From the NCBI GenBank assembly GCA_039199225.1, contig JBCCSZ010000267.1:1-10836 (forward strand): DNA of 10,836 nt, in the 5' to 3' direction. This DNA is from JBCCSZ01 sp039199225. Lineage in GTDB: Bacteria; Bacteroidota; Bacteroidia; Chitinophagales; Saprospiraceae. The stretch's first letter is position 1. Every line of letters starts with the position of its first letter. The position numbers were made by a program, and so were the translations under genes. Shown one piece after another: positions 1-6,925 of the stretch. A model generated the notes under the pieces. It did no database searches. It was given only the letters and a program-made list of their open reading frames with translations, and was not told the origin of the DNA.

Positions 1-54
1 AATGAAATCGTTGACGAAATTGAAGTACCTAAAGAACTGGAAAGTTCCAAATAG
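1..54 (+). CDS. C-terminal tail of an unidentified gene (partial)
   Basis: Reading from base 1, frame 1 gives 17 residues, NEIVDEIEVPKELESSK, and then a TAG stop at 52-54. The composition is charged and free of rare oddities, as in a real protein tail, and the next gene converges on it from the right. The start lies outside the window and no domain can be recognised in so short a piece. It could also be chance open frame, since 17 codons is weak evidence. Confidence 0.35.
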   Translation, partial: NEIVDEIEVPKELESSK

Positions 55-60
55 ATGGTC

Positions 61-103
61 CGTAGCTGTTGTTAATCCAATAGCTACGAACTGCTCCATT
101 TTT
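61..103 (+). terminator. Possible terminator hairpin between convergent genes
   Basis: A 7-base stem CGTAGCT (61-67) pairs with AGCTACG (82-88) around a 14-base loop, with one further possible G-U pair at 68/81. It is followed within ten bases by a T-rich stretch (99-103). It sits 7 bases after the left-edge stop and before the end of the leftward sulfatase gene, which is where a terminator shared by convergent genes would be. The stem is short and the T tract is not adjacent, so the call is tentative. Confidence 0.35.
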
Positions 104-108
104 CACGG

Positions 109-1719
109 CTAGAGCTTAACAATTCTCTCAATCTTCGAACCACTGTCGTAGCGCAGTTCGACAAAGAGTACTTGTTGTGGAAATCGACCAAGTTCGATCT
201 GCTCTGAAGCAGTATTCAAATGCTTTTTTTCCCATAGCAGGCGTCCCATCGCATCGAATATTTTCACTTCTCGAATGAATACATCTGAGGAGCGAATGTT
301 GAGAATATTGGAGGCAGGATTGGGAAAAATTCGAATCTGGTTTTCCTTGGCTGGCTCCCCACTGGAAGTCGTACAGGCAGCACAAAGCGAACCGCCACAA
401 TCGATGCCTTCTTCATCACCGTTCTGGATGTGATCCCGACAGGACCAAGCCGTTCGGATTTGTGCTGCCTCGGCTTCTAAATCGGCCTTTATATCTGCCT
501 GCTCGGCTGTGAGCGCAGCATTTAAGAGGTCATTGGTTTCCAGGGAATCATTCAATAAATCGTAAAACTCTTGGGTACCATCGCTGGTAAATTCTATCAA
601 TTTGTAGCGGGTATTTCGGATGGCAAATGTATTTTCTCCATTGTTGGTATGCTCCGAATAGTTGTAATCCCGACTAGCACCTGGCTCGTTTTTCAATAAG
701 TGTTCGAAACTCAGACTGTTGTGAATACCCCCAGGTAATTCGGCACCGGCCAATTCCAGAATCGTTGCGTAAATATCTGCCACATGTACCAGGGCCTCCT
801 CCCGTTCTCCCTGCCGTTCAATGCCAGCCCCTGAAACAATCATAGGCACTCGAATGCCTCCTTGGTACAGAGAACCTTTTCCGTGGCCAGTCGGATAATC
901 TTGTAAAATAGCACCCGGCGTGCCGTTGTCTCCGACGAAGATAATGATGGTATTTTCCAGCACCTCTTCCGGAATATTTTTGAGCAGGCGATCCAGTTCG
1001 GTGTCTACCGACTCCACCATGGCTACATAGTTCCGAACGTTGTTGCCCGGATTCGGAATGGTATACAAATTACTAGGCGGCGTATGAAATGGCGAATGCG
1101 GTGCTACATGTGCCAGCCACAAAAACCAAGGCTGTGTTTGGGCATTGATCCAATCGATGGAAGCATCTGTAAAAGAGGAGGTCACATAGCTCGAATCCAT
1201 GACTGTTTGGCCATCTTCTGTTCTCGACCATAAGAAGTAATCGTTGACTGCCCCCCGCAGGACTCCCATGAAGTCATCGGCGCCGTGGTCGAGCGGATGC
1301 TGTGGATCGACGGGAGATGACAGGTGCCATTTGCCGATGAGTGCATCGGCGTACGCACCATGGGTTTCGTTTGACAATGCTTTAAAGAGAGAGACATGCG
1401 ATGTATCCAAATGTCCGGGTACTCCGAGCACACCGTTCTTCACACCGTACTTACCACTCAGAATGGCAGCCCTGGTAGGCGAACAGACGGGAGCTGCAAA
1501 TACATTCTCGAAGGTAATCCCGGAAGCTCTCAGGCGGTCCAGCGTCGGAGTGTTTGGCATCAGGTTGGCTTGGTGATAACCATTGGAAAAGTCGACTCCC
1601 AGATCGTCTGTAATGACCAATAGTATGTTGGGACGTTCATTTTGAGCATCAGCGGTCAAAAGGATATTCAACAGCAAGGATGTCAAAAAAAGGAGGCGAA
1701 GTTGTTGTGCTATTTGCAT
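109..1719 (-). CDS. Secreted sulfatase with T9SS sorting domain
   Basis: A 536-residue family S1 (formylglycine-type) sulfatase that would hydrolyse sulfate esters, probably on sulfated polysaccharides; the substrate cannot be read from the sequence. Residues 1-26 form a signal peptide ending in ADAQ. The metal site shows Asp38-Asp39 and Asp264-Asn265. The modification motif CSPTR starts at Cys79, the residue matured to formylglycine. Lys130/His132 (GKWH), His204/His208 and Lys281 match the usual active-site positions. After the catalytic part (about 28-400) comes a Cys-rich segment (427-449, NGDEEGIDCGG core), then a T9SS type A sorting domain (about 461-536, FPNPASN). It should therefore be exported and attached to or released from the cell surface. 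It is the last gene of a probable three-gene operon, 23 bases after its neighbour. Activation needs a formylglycine-generating enzyme or anSME, and neither is in the window. Confidence 0.93.
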   Translation of the reverse strand: MQIAQQLRLLFLTSLLLNILLTADAQNERPNILLVITDDLGVDFSNGYHQANLMPNTPTLDRLRASGITFENVFAAPVCSPTRAAILSGKYGVKNGVLGVPGHLDTSHVSLFKALSNETHGAYADALIGKWHLSSPVDPQHPLDHGADDFMGVLRGAVNDYFLWSRTEDGQTVMDSSYVTSSFTDASIDWINAQTQPWFLWLAHVAPHSPFHTPPSNLYTIPNPGNNVRNYVAMVESVDTELDRLLKNIPEEVLENTIIIFVGDNGTPGAILQDYPTGHGKGSLYQGGIRVPMIVSGAGIERQGEREEALVHVADIYATILELAGAELPGGIHNSLSFEHLLKNEPGASRDYNYSEHTNNGENTFAIRNTRYKLIEFTSDGTQEFYDLLNDSLETNDLLNAALTAEQADIKADLEAEAAQIRTAWSCRDHIQNGDEEGIDCGGSLCAACTTSSGEPAKENQIRIFPNPASNILNIRSSDVFIREVKIFDAMGRLLWEKKHLNTASEQIELGRFPQQVLFVELRYDSGSKIERIVKL

Positions 1720-1742
1720 GAATAATGGGTCTATAAAATGGG

Positions 1743-2216
1743 TTAATACGTTAAGCTCAAAGATTTATGTTTGTGGTTCAAACGGTAAGATTTTTCATCT
1801 TGCTCGTATTGGAAAATGATCCTGTTTTCAAAGTGATGATCCAGTTCAACAAAGCATTCGTTGTAAATTTGGATGTGGTCATTTTCAGATAATTCCACAG
1901 ACGCAGCCATTTCTAAGATCATAAATTGACGATCTTTTCGAGCGGCCTGCAACTCAAAAACCAAAGGTTCTCCATTGAGTTGAAAACTGGAATTTTCACG
2001 AATGTAATTGACCAAACACATGGCCGTCGCCGTCTGAAAATTTTCGCATGTTTTTGTAAAGTCAAAGTGGTCAAGGATCGATTTTTCCAGTCGGAATTCC
2101 AACAGCAATTGCGAGCCGCTTCTTTGATATTTGAAGGTAGCCTGGTGACCGCCATGCGCCAACATTCCACTGCTGTACAGGAACAGCGCCCAAAAAAGGA
2201 GGCATTTCACTTTCAT
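1743..2216 (-). CDS. Small secreted protein, DUF6702-like
   Basis: A 157-residue exported protein of unknown function. Residues 1-20 form a signal peptide ending in MLA; cleavage there would leave a mature protein starting His-Gly-Gly-His. The rest is predicted mostly beta. It follows the pattern I associate with the Bacteroidota family DUF6702: a YI-x-E-N segment (71-75), an LNGEPL strand (80-85), and a late block with ECFVEL (120-125), ENRIIF (130-135) and a KSYRL-type strand before a short tail. That assignment comes from remembered pattern and needs a profile search. The start overlaps the stop of the YHYH gene in an ATGA arrangement, implying translational coupling, and the sulfatase follows 23 bases later. 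The free N-terminal His and several further His residues (114, 127, 128, 148, 150) suggest metal binding, but this is inference. Confidence 0.8.
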   Translation of the reverse strand: MKVKCLLFWALFLYSSGMLAHGGHQATFKYQRSGSQLLLEFRLEKSILDHFDFTKTCENFQTATAMCLVNYIRENSSFQLNGEPLVFELQAARKDRQFMILEMAASVELSENDHIQIYNECFVELDHHFENRIIFQYEQDEKSYRLNHKHKSLSLTY

Positions 2217-3400
2217 GGCTGCACGAGTATTTTTTTGGTAATCTGGTACGCTCCGACATCCACCTGCAAAAAATACGATCCTTGCGGAATCCCACTTAAG
2301 GCGATCTCATTTTTGTAGCGTTCACTCTGGTACCACACCTTGCCATTAAGATCGTAGATAGAAAGCTGGGTTATTTTTGCGTACAAGGAAGGATCATCAG
2401 AGATAAGGCGCAGTGTAGAAGTGCTGGGATTTGGAGCAATCGACAACTCGACTTCTTCTACTAAGGCAAAAGTGCTGGTGATTTCCTCACTGCAATCAAT
2501 GGCTGCATTTGAGCTTGGACAGTTCATACCAATGCGAAAACTGTTATCGATGACACTGCCGTAAAAGCAGCGAGGAATGTACGGCCAGTTGTCTGTCATC
2601 ACATAATAGTATGTTCCGGCGGGATACTCAGGTGTGATGCCAAAGCGGCCATTGCATTCGTCTAGGGGCCAATTGGGATCAAGGAATTCGTAGTCTTCTA
2701 CATACAATCCGTCGTAGGGACCATCTGGTGCTGTAATCCCGTTGCCCGGCCGGTCACCGGGCCTTAAGCTGTGGCCGGAGGTGAAGGCCGACACCCCACC
2801 GCTGGGTTGGCTGGGATCGGTGTATACGTATTTGTAGTAAATCGGAAAGCCATCTGCTGCATAGCCAATCAATGGAGAATGCGCCGATCCATCGATGCCC
2901 AGAGAGTCTGTGAAATAACTCATGGGAATGCCGTGGTAATGATACTCACCGGATGGATTGGAATGAGAATTATTGAAATCCATGCTAAACAGCACCAGGG
3001 CCTCCGCATTCCAGTCTCGGTTTTCTTGCTGATTGTTGGGATTGACAAACCAGCGGGCGCCAAAGGGGGCCATTCGAATACCGTTGATGCCTACCCCAAA
3101 TTCTATGTAGGGGGTACAGCCCATAAAGTTACCCGAATCGTAGATGGAAATCGGCTCAGAGGTTTTCTGTGGAAAAGCGCACATATTAAAGGTCAGCTGT
3201 TGGGGGTCCACCGGATTATTGCTCGGCCAAGTACCAAAGGAGTGATTCGGCAGATTGTTGGAGTAGATCGTCCTCACTTTGTCGTCTTGCTGAATACAGA
3301 CAGCATTGGTGGAGTCATTCGAAAAGATGAGGTTAAAATCGCATTGAGCACGGGCATAAATGGCGAAAAGAAGGAAGCCGAAAAGTAGCTTTTGCTTCAT
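2213..3400 (-). CDS. YHYH-domain protein with T9SS sorting domain
   Basis: A 395-residue exported protein. Residues 1-18 are the signal peptide (cleavage near YARA-QC). The YHYH domain occupies about 60-290 and contains its defining motif YHYHG at 153-157. It also has the GYAADGFPIYY segment (179-189) and a late block with GTYYYVMTDNWPYIPRCF (262-279) that are typical of the family, whose biochemical role is not established. The C-terminus (about 317-395) is a T9SS type A sorting domain with APNPS, an IYDLNGK strand and GSYFLQV. It is the first gene of a tight leftward cluster, sharing four bases with the next gene. Cysteines at 20, 35, 74, 95, 249, 278, 294 and 303 could form disulfides after export. 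No clear promoter was found upstream. Confidence 0.9.
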   Translation of the reverse strand: MKQKLLFGFLLFAIYARAQCDFNLIFSNDSTNAVCIQQDDKVRTIYSNNLPNHSFGTWPSNNPVDPQQLTFNMCAFPQKTSEPISIYDSGNFMGCTPYIEFGVGINGIRMAPFGARWFVNPNNQQENRDWNAEALVLFSMDFNNSHSNPSGEYHYHGIPMSYFTDSLGIDGSAHSPLIGYAADGFPIYYKYVYTDPSQPSGGVSAFTSGHSLRPGDRPGNGITAPDGPYDGLYVEDYEFLDPNWPLDECNGRFGITPEYPAGTYYYVMTDNWPYIPRCFYGSVIDNSFRIGMNCPSSNAAIDCSEEITSTFALVEEVELSIAPNPSTSTLRLISDDPSLYAKITQLSIYDLNGKVWYQSERYKNEIALSGIPQGSYFLQVDVGAYQITKKILVQP

Positions 3401-3433
3401 AATGGGTGTGTTTAAGTTGGTATCGTTTGGGTT

Positions 3434-3466
3434 GCAGCCTAGGTGTCTTGTAGGCTTTGAAGCTGC
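3434..3466. other. Nested inverted repeats upstream of the YHYH gene
   Basis: Within the 173-base gap 3401-3573, AGCCTA (3436-3441) pairs with TAGGCT (3451-3456) around 9 bases, while GCAGC (3434-3438) can pair with GCTGC (3462-3466). The two pairings exclude each other in part. In the leftward transcript they would lie about 35-65 bases before the YHYH start, so they may be leader structure or a weak terminator for the preceding 727-residue gene. There is no T tract. The rest of the gap shows nothing I can name. Confidence 0.25.
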
Positions 3467-3573
3467 ATTTAAATGTATTGATGTGCAAAAGTTTCTCCAA
3501 AAACCATTGCTTTTAGATCGACTACAAGGGATGCAACGGGCTTTGGGAGACTTTTGTTACAAGTAAGTTCCGA

Positions 3574-5757
3574 CTACAATCTATTCAGTAAAATCATTTT
3601 GGGAATTTGCTGATCCCCTATGCGAATTTTGAATAAGTAAATGCCTTCCTCCATATCCCGCATGTCTATCCGATGCATGCCAGCATTCAGCCTCGATTTG
3701 GTCATTAGCTGGTTGCCTAAGACATCGTATATTCGGATTTCATCGATCAGTTCTGCTGTTTTGACGGTCACAAAATCCTGGACTGGATTGGGAAATATGG
3801 ACACCTCCTTGATGTCCCCAGGTGCTTTTAAGTTGGTAAGCAGAATTAGCTGTTCCAGGGTATCGGAATAGCAATCGTTGGAAGCAATGAGCGTCACACT
3901 TATTTCGCCACTTTGGTCGAAGGGGATTTCAAATGTTTCTTCATCGGAAGAGGTACCATCCGGGAGCATCCACTGGTATTGGCTGGCGTTGGCAGACTGA
4001 TTGACTGCGCTCAACAGGCCATTGGCCCACGAAAGCGTAAATTCTGCCTTTGGTAGGATGTTGATACTGGTCTGTATGCTCACAATCGGTCCATTGCTGT
4101 GGTTGATAAACGAACCACTCGGTGTGACTTCCTTTTTGACCGCCTTGACCAAATACTGCATGGCCATTTCCCCCATGACACAAGAATCGACAAAACTGGT
4201 TGCTGTAATCGGCCTATCGTTCAGCGCCTCAAAGTAGTCCATACCCTCTAGCTTTCTGTAAACTTGATACCCCAACACATCATCATTGCTAGGCAACCAA
4301 TCCAGAAATACATGGTTGAGCTCCTGTTCAACACTCAGGTTGGATGGCGGCAAAACGATGAAAGATTTCAAGGTAGGGTCCCCCAACAGGTTAATGGACA
4401 TATATTTTGCTTGTACGCCAGGATAGTAAACGCTCGAATTGTTCTGGGTCAAGGAAGTACAAAATCCAAGGTCCATGCCCATTGCCATAGGATGAAAATA
4501 CCAATGTGGCGCACCGACCCAAGCCGTACTCAGCACCCGACCCGATGCCAATACGGTGCGCAAAAAGTTGTTTTCGTGATCGAAATCACCATAGGTAGAA
4601 CCAAAAAAGGTGGTGAAGGTCGCCTGAAAGTTGCTGTTGGCAAACAGGTGAACATCCCCCAGCAGGTAGGCGCCGAACATGTAGCCAGAAGAACCGTAAT
4701 AGGTCCAAAGGTAGGGCTCTTCAAAGGCATCGAATATTCCTCGGTAGTTGATGCTGTCGTTTGAAACCAATGGCGTAAAGTTGCGGATGGCATTTTGGCC
4801 GATGCCCTCCGTCCAGAGGTTGTGGTTGGTAAAAGCCGCGCGCCTTCTGCTTTGATACTGCCCGGTTCGGAATTCAATGTTTTTCTGTAGATACTGATCC
4901 AGCAATTGGTATTCATTCAGCATGTAGACAGGGAGTTCCGAAAAATCCAAGCGCCCGACAACCATTTCCAGCTGGGTGGGAAAGGTATCCTGATCGAATT
5001 TGCCATCTCCCGGCTCATTGCGCACCCTGGGATACTTACTCAAGCGGTAATTGACCAGCGAATCTGTCCAAATACCATCGACATCGCCGTAGTAACCATC
5101 CGCCGGCCAAGCGCCCCGATGGTTCGAGTGGCCATCCGGCGTAATATCGCCCGAATGCGGAACGGCAATATCTCCCATCAATACGACGGTGCGAAGCGAG
5201 TCCAAATCAGCATAATGCTGCAGGATCAAAGATTTCACCTCCGGAACGCTTGACCCGCTGGGAACAGTAGCCAAAGTAGGAATCCAACCCTCTGCTCTCA
5301 AGACCCCCATATAAGTTTGTAGTCGATCTTCTACAAAATCCGCTGCAATCGAATCCACCACCAGCAGTACATCTCCCCTCTTCTGTGGAGGCGTATAATT
5401 GATGCCCGAAAACAAATACGCATAACCCGTTGCACCTCCCGTCTGTTTCAGGATGCGGTATTCATACAATTGCCCCTCTTCGACATCGGTATCGACATAA
5501 GTACCTGCCTGGTCACCAGACTCCACCAAAGGTAAACCCCAAGAAATCTCCTGTGGCAACTTTTTGTACAGCTTGTAGGAGTTGACCCCATTATCATCCA
5601 GCCACTTGACGGTAATGCTGGTAGCTTGTTCATTTACAGCGGCCGACATTTTTACCGATCGCAGGCTATCAGAAGAGGTTTGACCAGTACAAAAAAATGG
5701 AAGAATTAAGGTGAAGACGAATATCCAGGATATAGCTTTGGGCCAACTCATATGCAA
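3574..5757 (-). CDS. C25/gingipain-like fold T9SS protein, catalytic residues replaced
   Basis: A 727-residue exported protein. Order: signal peptide 1-25; fibronectin III-like domain about 36-121; a caspase/gingipain-like domain about 128-466 (LLVVDS strand, the VVLMGDIAVP strand at 191-200, PADGYYGDVDG at 218-228, VVGRLD at 266-271, closing NLLGDPTLK at 456-464); a second fibronectin III-like domain about 470-565; a PKD-like domain about 570-640; T9SS type A sorting domain about 652-727 (IFPNPVQD). This is the layout of peptidase C25 proteins. The expected His motif (YxGHGS) reads YYGSSG at 353-358, and the expected Cys motif (CxxGDF) reads STYGDF at 387-392, so classical protease activity looks lost. 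Ser387, Asp391, His394, His418 and His422 are possible substitutes. The start may be Met1 or Met3 (5757 or 5751). A promoter-like element lies just upstream. Confidence 0.85.
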   Translation of the reverse strand: MHMSWPKAISWIFVFTLILPFFCTGQTSSDSLRSVKMSAAVNEQATSITVKWLDDNGVNSYKLYKKLPQEISWGLPLVESGDQAGTYVDTDVEEGQLYEYRILKQTGGATGYAYLFSGINYTPPQKRGDVLLVVDSIAADFVEDRLQTYMGVLRAEGWIPTLATVPSGSSVPEVKSLILQHYADLDSLRTVVLMGDIAVPHSGDITPDGHSNHRGAWPADGYYGDVDGIWTDSLVNYRLSKYPRVRNEPGDGKFDQDTFPTQLEMVVGRLDFSELPVYMLNEYQLLDQYLQKNIEFRTGQYQSRRRAAFTNHNLWTEGIGQNAIRNFTPLVSNDSINYRGIFDAFEEPYLWTYYGSSGYMFGAYLLGDVHLFANSNFQATFTTFFGSTYGDFDHENNFLRTVLASGRVLSTAWVGAPHWYFHPMAMGMDLGFCTSLTQNNSSVYYPGVQAKYMSINLLGDPTLKSFIVLPPSNLSVEQELNHVFLDWLPSNDDVLGYQVYRKLEGMDYFEALNDRPITATSFVDSCVMGEMAMQYLVKAVKKEVTPSGSFINHSNGPIVSIQTSINILPKAEFTLSWANGLLSAVNQSANASQYQWMLPDGTSSDEETFEIPFDQSGEISVTLIASNDCYSDTLEQLILLTNLKAPGDIKEVSIFPNPVQDFVTVKTAELIDEIRIYDVLGNQLMTKSRLNAGMHRIDMRDMEEGIYLFKIRIGDQQIPKMILLNRL

Positions 5758-5777
5758 TAGGTTTTGTGGGTGGAATA

Positions 5778-5808
5778 CAAAGGTAAAAATAAATGATTCC
5801 CATGTAAA
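5778..5808 (-). promoter_or_regulatory. Bacteroidota-type promoter for the C25-like gene
   Basis: On the minus strand TACCTTTG (5785-5778) is an exact match to the Bacteroidota -7 consensus TAnnTTTG. It lies about 20 bases before the ATG at 5757. Seventeen bases further upstream is TTTACA (5808-5803), a weak stand-in for the -33 TTG element. The implied leader is very short, about 15 bases. The -7 match is good and the -33 match poor. Confidence 0.45.
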
Positions 5809-5983
5809 GCACGCCCATCAGAAAGCAGGATTTTGGCATCAAATGGCAAAAAATGAAATCTCAACTTGGAAAACGAACAAAATCGAAACTTTCAAATCAA
5901 AAATTCTTTCGGAAACGACACCTTGCTCCGTGAAGATGTATCCGGCACGGCACCGCCTCATTCACTCACTTCTACCTACAATA

Positions 5984-6009
5984 ATGGCGACACACGGGTG
6001 TGTCGCCAT
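5984..6009 (-). terminator. Strong hairpin, probable msrA terminator
   Basis: ATGGCGACACAC (5984-5995) is followed after GG by its exact reverse complement (5998-6009). This gives an 11-12 base perfect stem closing on a 4-base loop. It lies about 70 bases after the msrA stop. ACAA (5978-5981) can also pair with TTGT (6011-6014), lengthening the structure. The leftward tail begins TTATTG, a poor U tract, while the rightward tail (CTTGTTGTTT) is richer in T. A terminator is likely; a stabilising 3' hairpin or RNA-binding site is possible. Confidence 0.6.
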
Positions 6010-6079
6010 CTTGTTGTTTAGTCTTTATCAGCTCATCACAGCTTGTCTTTTGGCAATCGAATGTAGAAATTTCGCCGCC

Positions 6080-6748
6080 TCAATGATCAGCTGTCTCCTT
6101 CAAAAGCTCTGGAAATTTTTTCTTAAACCGATTCAAGCGGGGAATGGATACGGCCCGAATGTAACCTTGATTGGGATGCAGCTTTTCATAATCCTGGTGG
6201 TAATCCTCTGCAACCCAAAACTTTTCGAAGGGTTTCACCTCGGCAGCCACCTTTTGGGGTGCCAATTCGGCATTGAGCTTTTCGATTTTTTCGTTGATGA
6301 TGCGCAATTGTTCATCATTTTGATAAAAAATGATCGAGCGATACTGAGACCCTTTGTCCGGCCCCTGACCGTTGACCTGCGTGACGTTCTGAGATCCAAA
6401 ATAGACATCTACCAAGGAGGCAAAACTGACGACCGCTGGATCGTAATAGACCTCAACTGCTTCTGCATGACCCGTTCTCCCGGTATTGGAAGATTCGTAG
6501 GTAGGATTTTCGGTATGTCCGCCAGCATAACCGGAGATGGATTCCGAAACACCTCGCACGCTCTCGTAGACCGCTTCGACACACCAAAAACAACCAGAGG
6601 CAAAGTACGCCTTTTCCAGTTTTTCGTTCTCTAGGCGGACCTGTTTACGTTCCTCCTCTGCCTTTTCGGCAGTCATGTTTTTCGAGCCTGGAGAGCAGGC
6701 CAAAACAAATGTAAGATTCAAGAAAAAGATAAACTTAAGATACTTCAT
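6080..6748 (-). CDS. msrA: Lipoprotein peptide-methionine (S)-S-oxide reductase
   Basis: MsrA reduces methionine-S-sulfoxide in proteins and so repairs oxidative damage. From the chosen start it has 222 residues. Residues 1-18 form a lipoprotein signal with lipobox VLAC and lipidation Cys18, so it should sit in the envelope facing the periplasm. A charged linker (25-47) leads to the catalytic GCFWCVEA motif with Cys53 and Cys56. GYAGGHTENPTY (73-84), GHAEAV (93-98), SQYRS (134-138) and DYHQDY (182-187) are family blocks. No Cys occurs after Cys56, so the C-terminal resolving cysteines of E. coli MsrA are absent and Cys56 is the only candidate partner. The start at 6748 is preferred over the upstream in-frame ATG at 6778: it begins a proper signal peptide and has GAGGA about 8 bases before it. 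The gene appears monocistronic. Confidence 0.95.
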   Translation of the reverse strand: MKYLKFIFFLNLTFVLACSPGSKNMTAEKAEEERKQVRLENEKLEKAYFASGCFWCVEAVYESVRGVSESISGYAGGHTENPTYESSNTGRTGHAEAVEVYYDPAVVSFASLVDVYFGSQNVTQVNGQGPDKGSQYRSIIFYQNDEQLRIINEKIEKLNAELAPQKVAAEVKPFEKFWVAEDYHQDYEKLHPNQGYIRAVSIPRLNRFKKKFPELLKETADH

Positions 6749-6925
6749 GATGCATTCCTCATTTTGCAATTCAATCAATAAAATTCAATATAAGGCATCC
6801 CCCTAAATTAACTCATAAAAGAGACGGTTTATCTTTTCATCTGTTGGAAATCGACCAAATTCCCTTCTTTCTATAGCCCGATTGTCTTCAAACGGACATG
6901 CTGGCTGTCAAATGCCATGTAAGCA
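6749..6925. other. 177-base gap upstream of msrA
   Basis: This lies between the end of the SnoaL-like gene and the msrA start. It contains the msrA ribosome-binding site (GAGGA on the minus strand near 6757-6761) and A/T-rich DNA (6770-6800) where a promoter would be expected. No good TAnnTTTG match was found and no terminator hairpin for the SnoaL-like gene is evident. Confidence 0.4.

Larger units (their letters stand above)
5758..6079. other. 322-base intergenic region
   Basis: This gap separates two leftward genes, msrA and the C25-like gene. It holds the promoter-like element at 5778-5808 and the strong hairpin at 5984-6009. Between them (5809-5983) I see A/T-rich DNA, a 5-base CCGTG/CACGG pairing (5928-5932 with 5946-5950) that is too weak to call, and no convincing gene or RNA. 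A rightward open frame crosses the whole gap but runs on antisense through msrA and has no protein-like features. Confidence 0.6.

Noticed and set aside
2771..3388. A 205-codon rightward open frame
   Set aside because: It is fully antisense to the YHYH gene and has no recognisable features.
3360..3566. A 68-codon rightward open frame spanning the gap before the YHYH gene
   Set aside because: It overlaps the YHYH start antisense, and its basic, Cys-bearing translation shows no domain or start signal.
4264..4764. A 166-codon rightward open frame
   Set aside because: It is antisense within the C25-like gene, and its composition fits a shadow frame.
3574..5757. Annotation as an active gingipain-type cysteine protease
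   Set aside because: The Cys and His motif positions read Ser and Ser by eye-alignment, so only the fold relationship is claimed.
5711..6634. A 307-codon rightward open frame
   Set aside because: It lies antisense to most of msrA and the 5' end of the C25-like gene, has no family-like motif, and crosses the hairpin and promoter region; msrA is unmistakable on the other strand.
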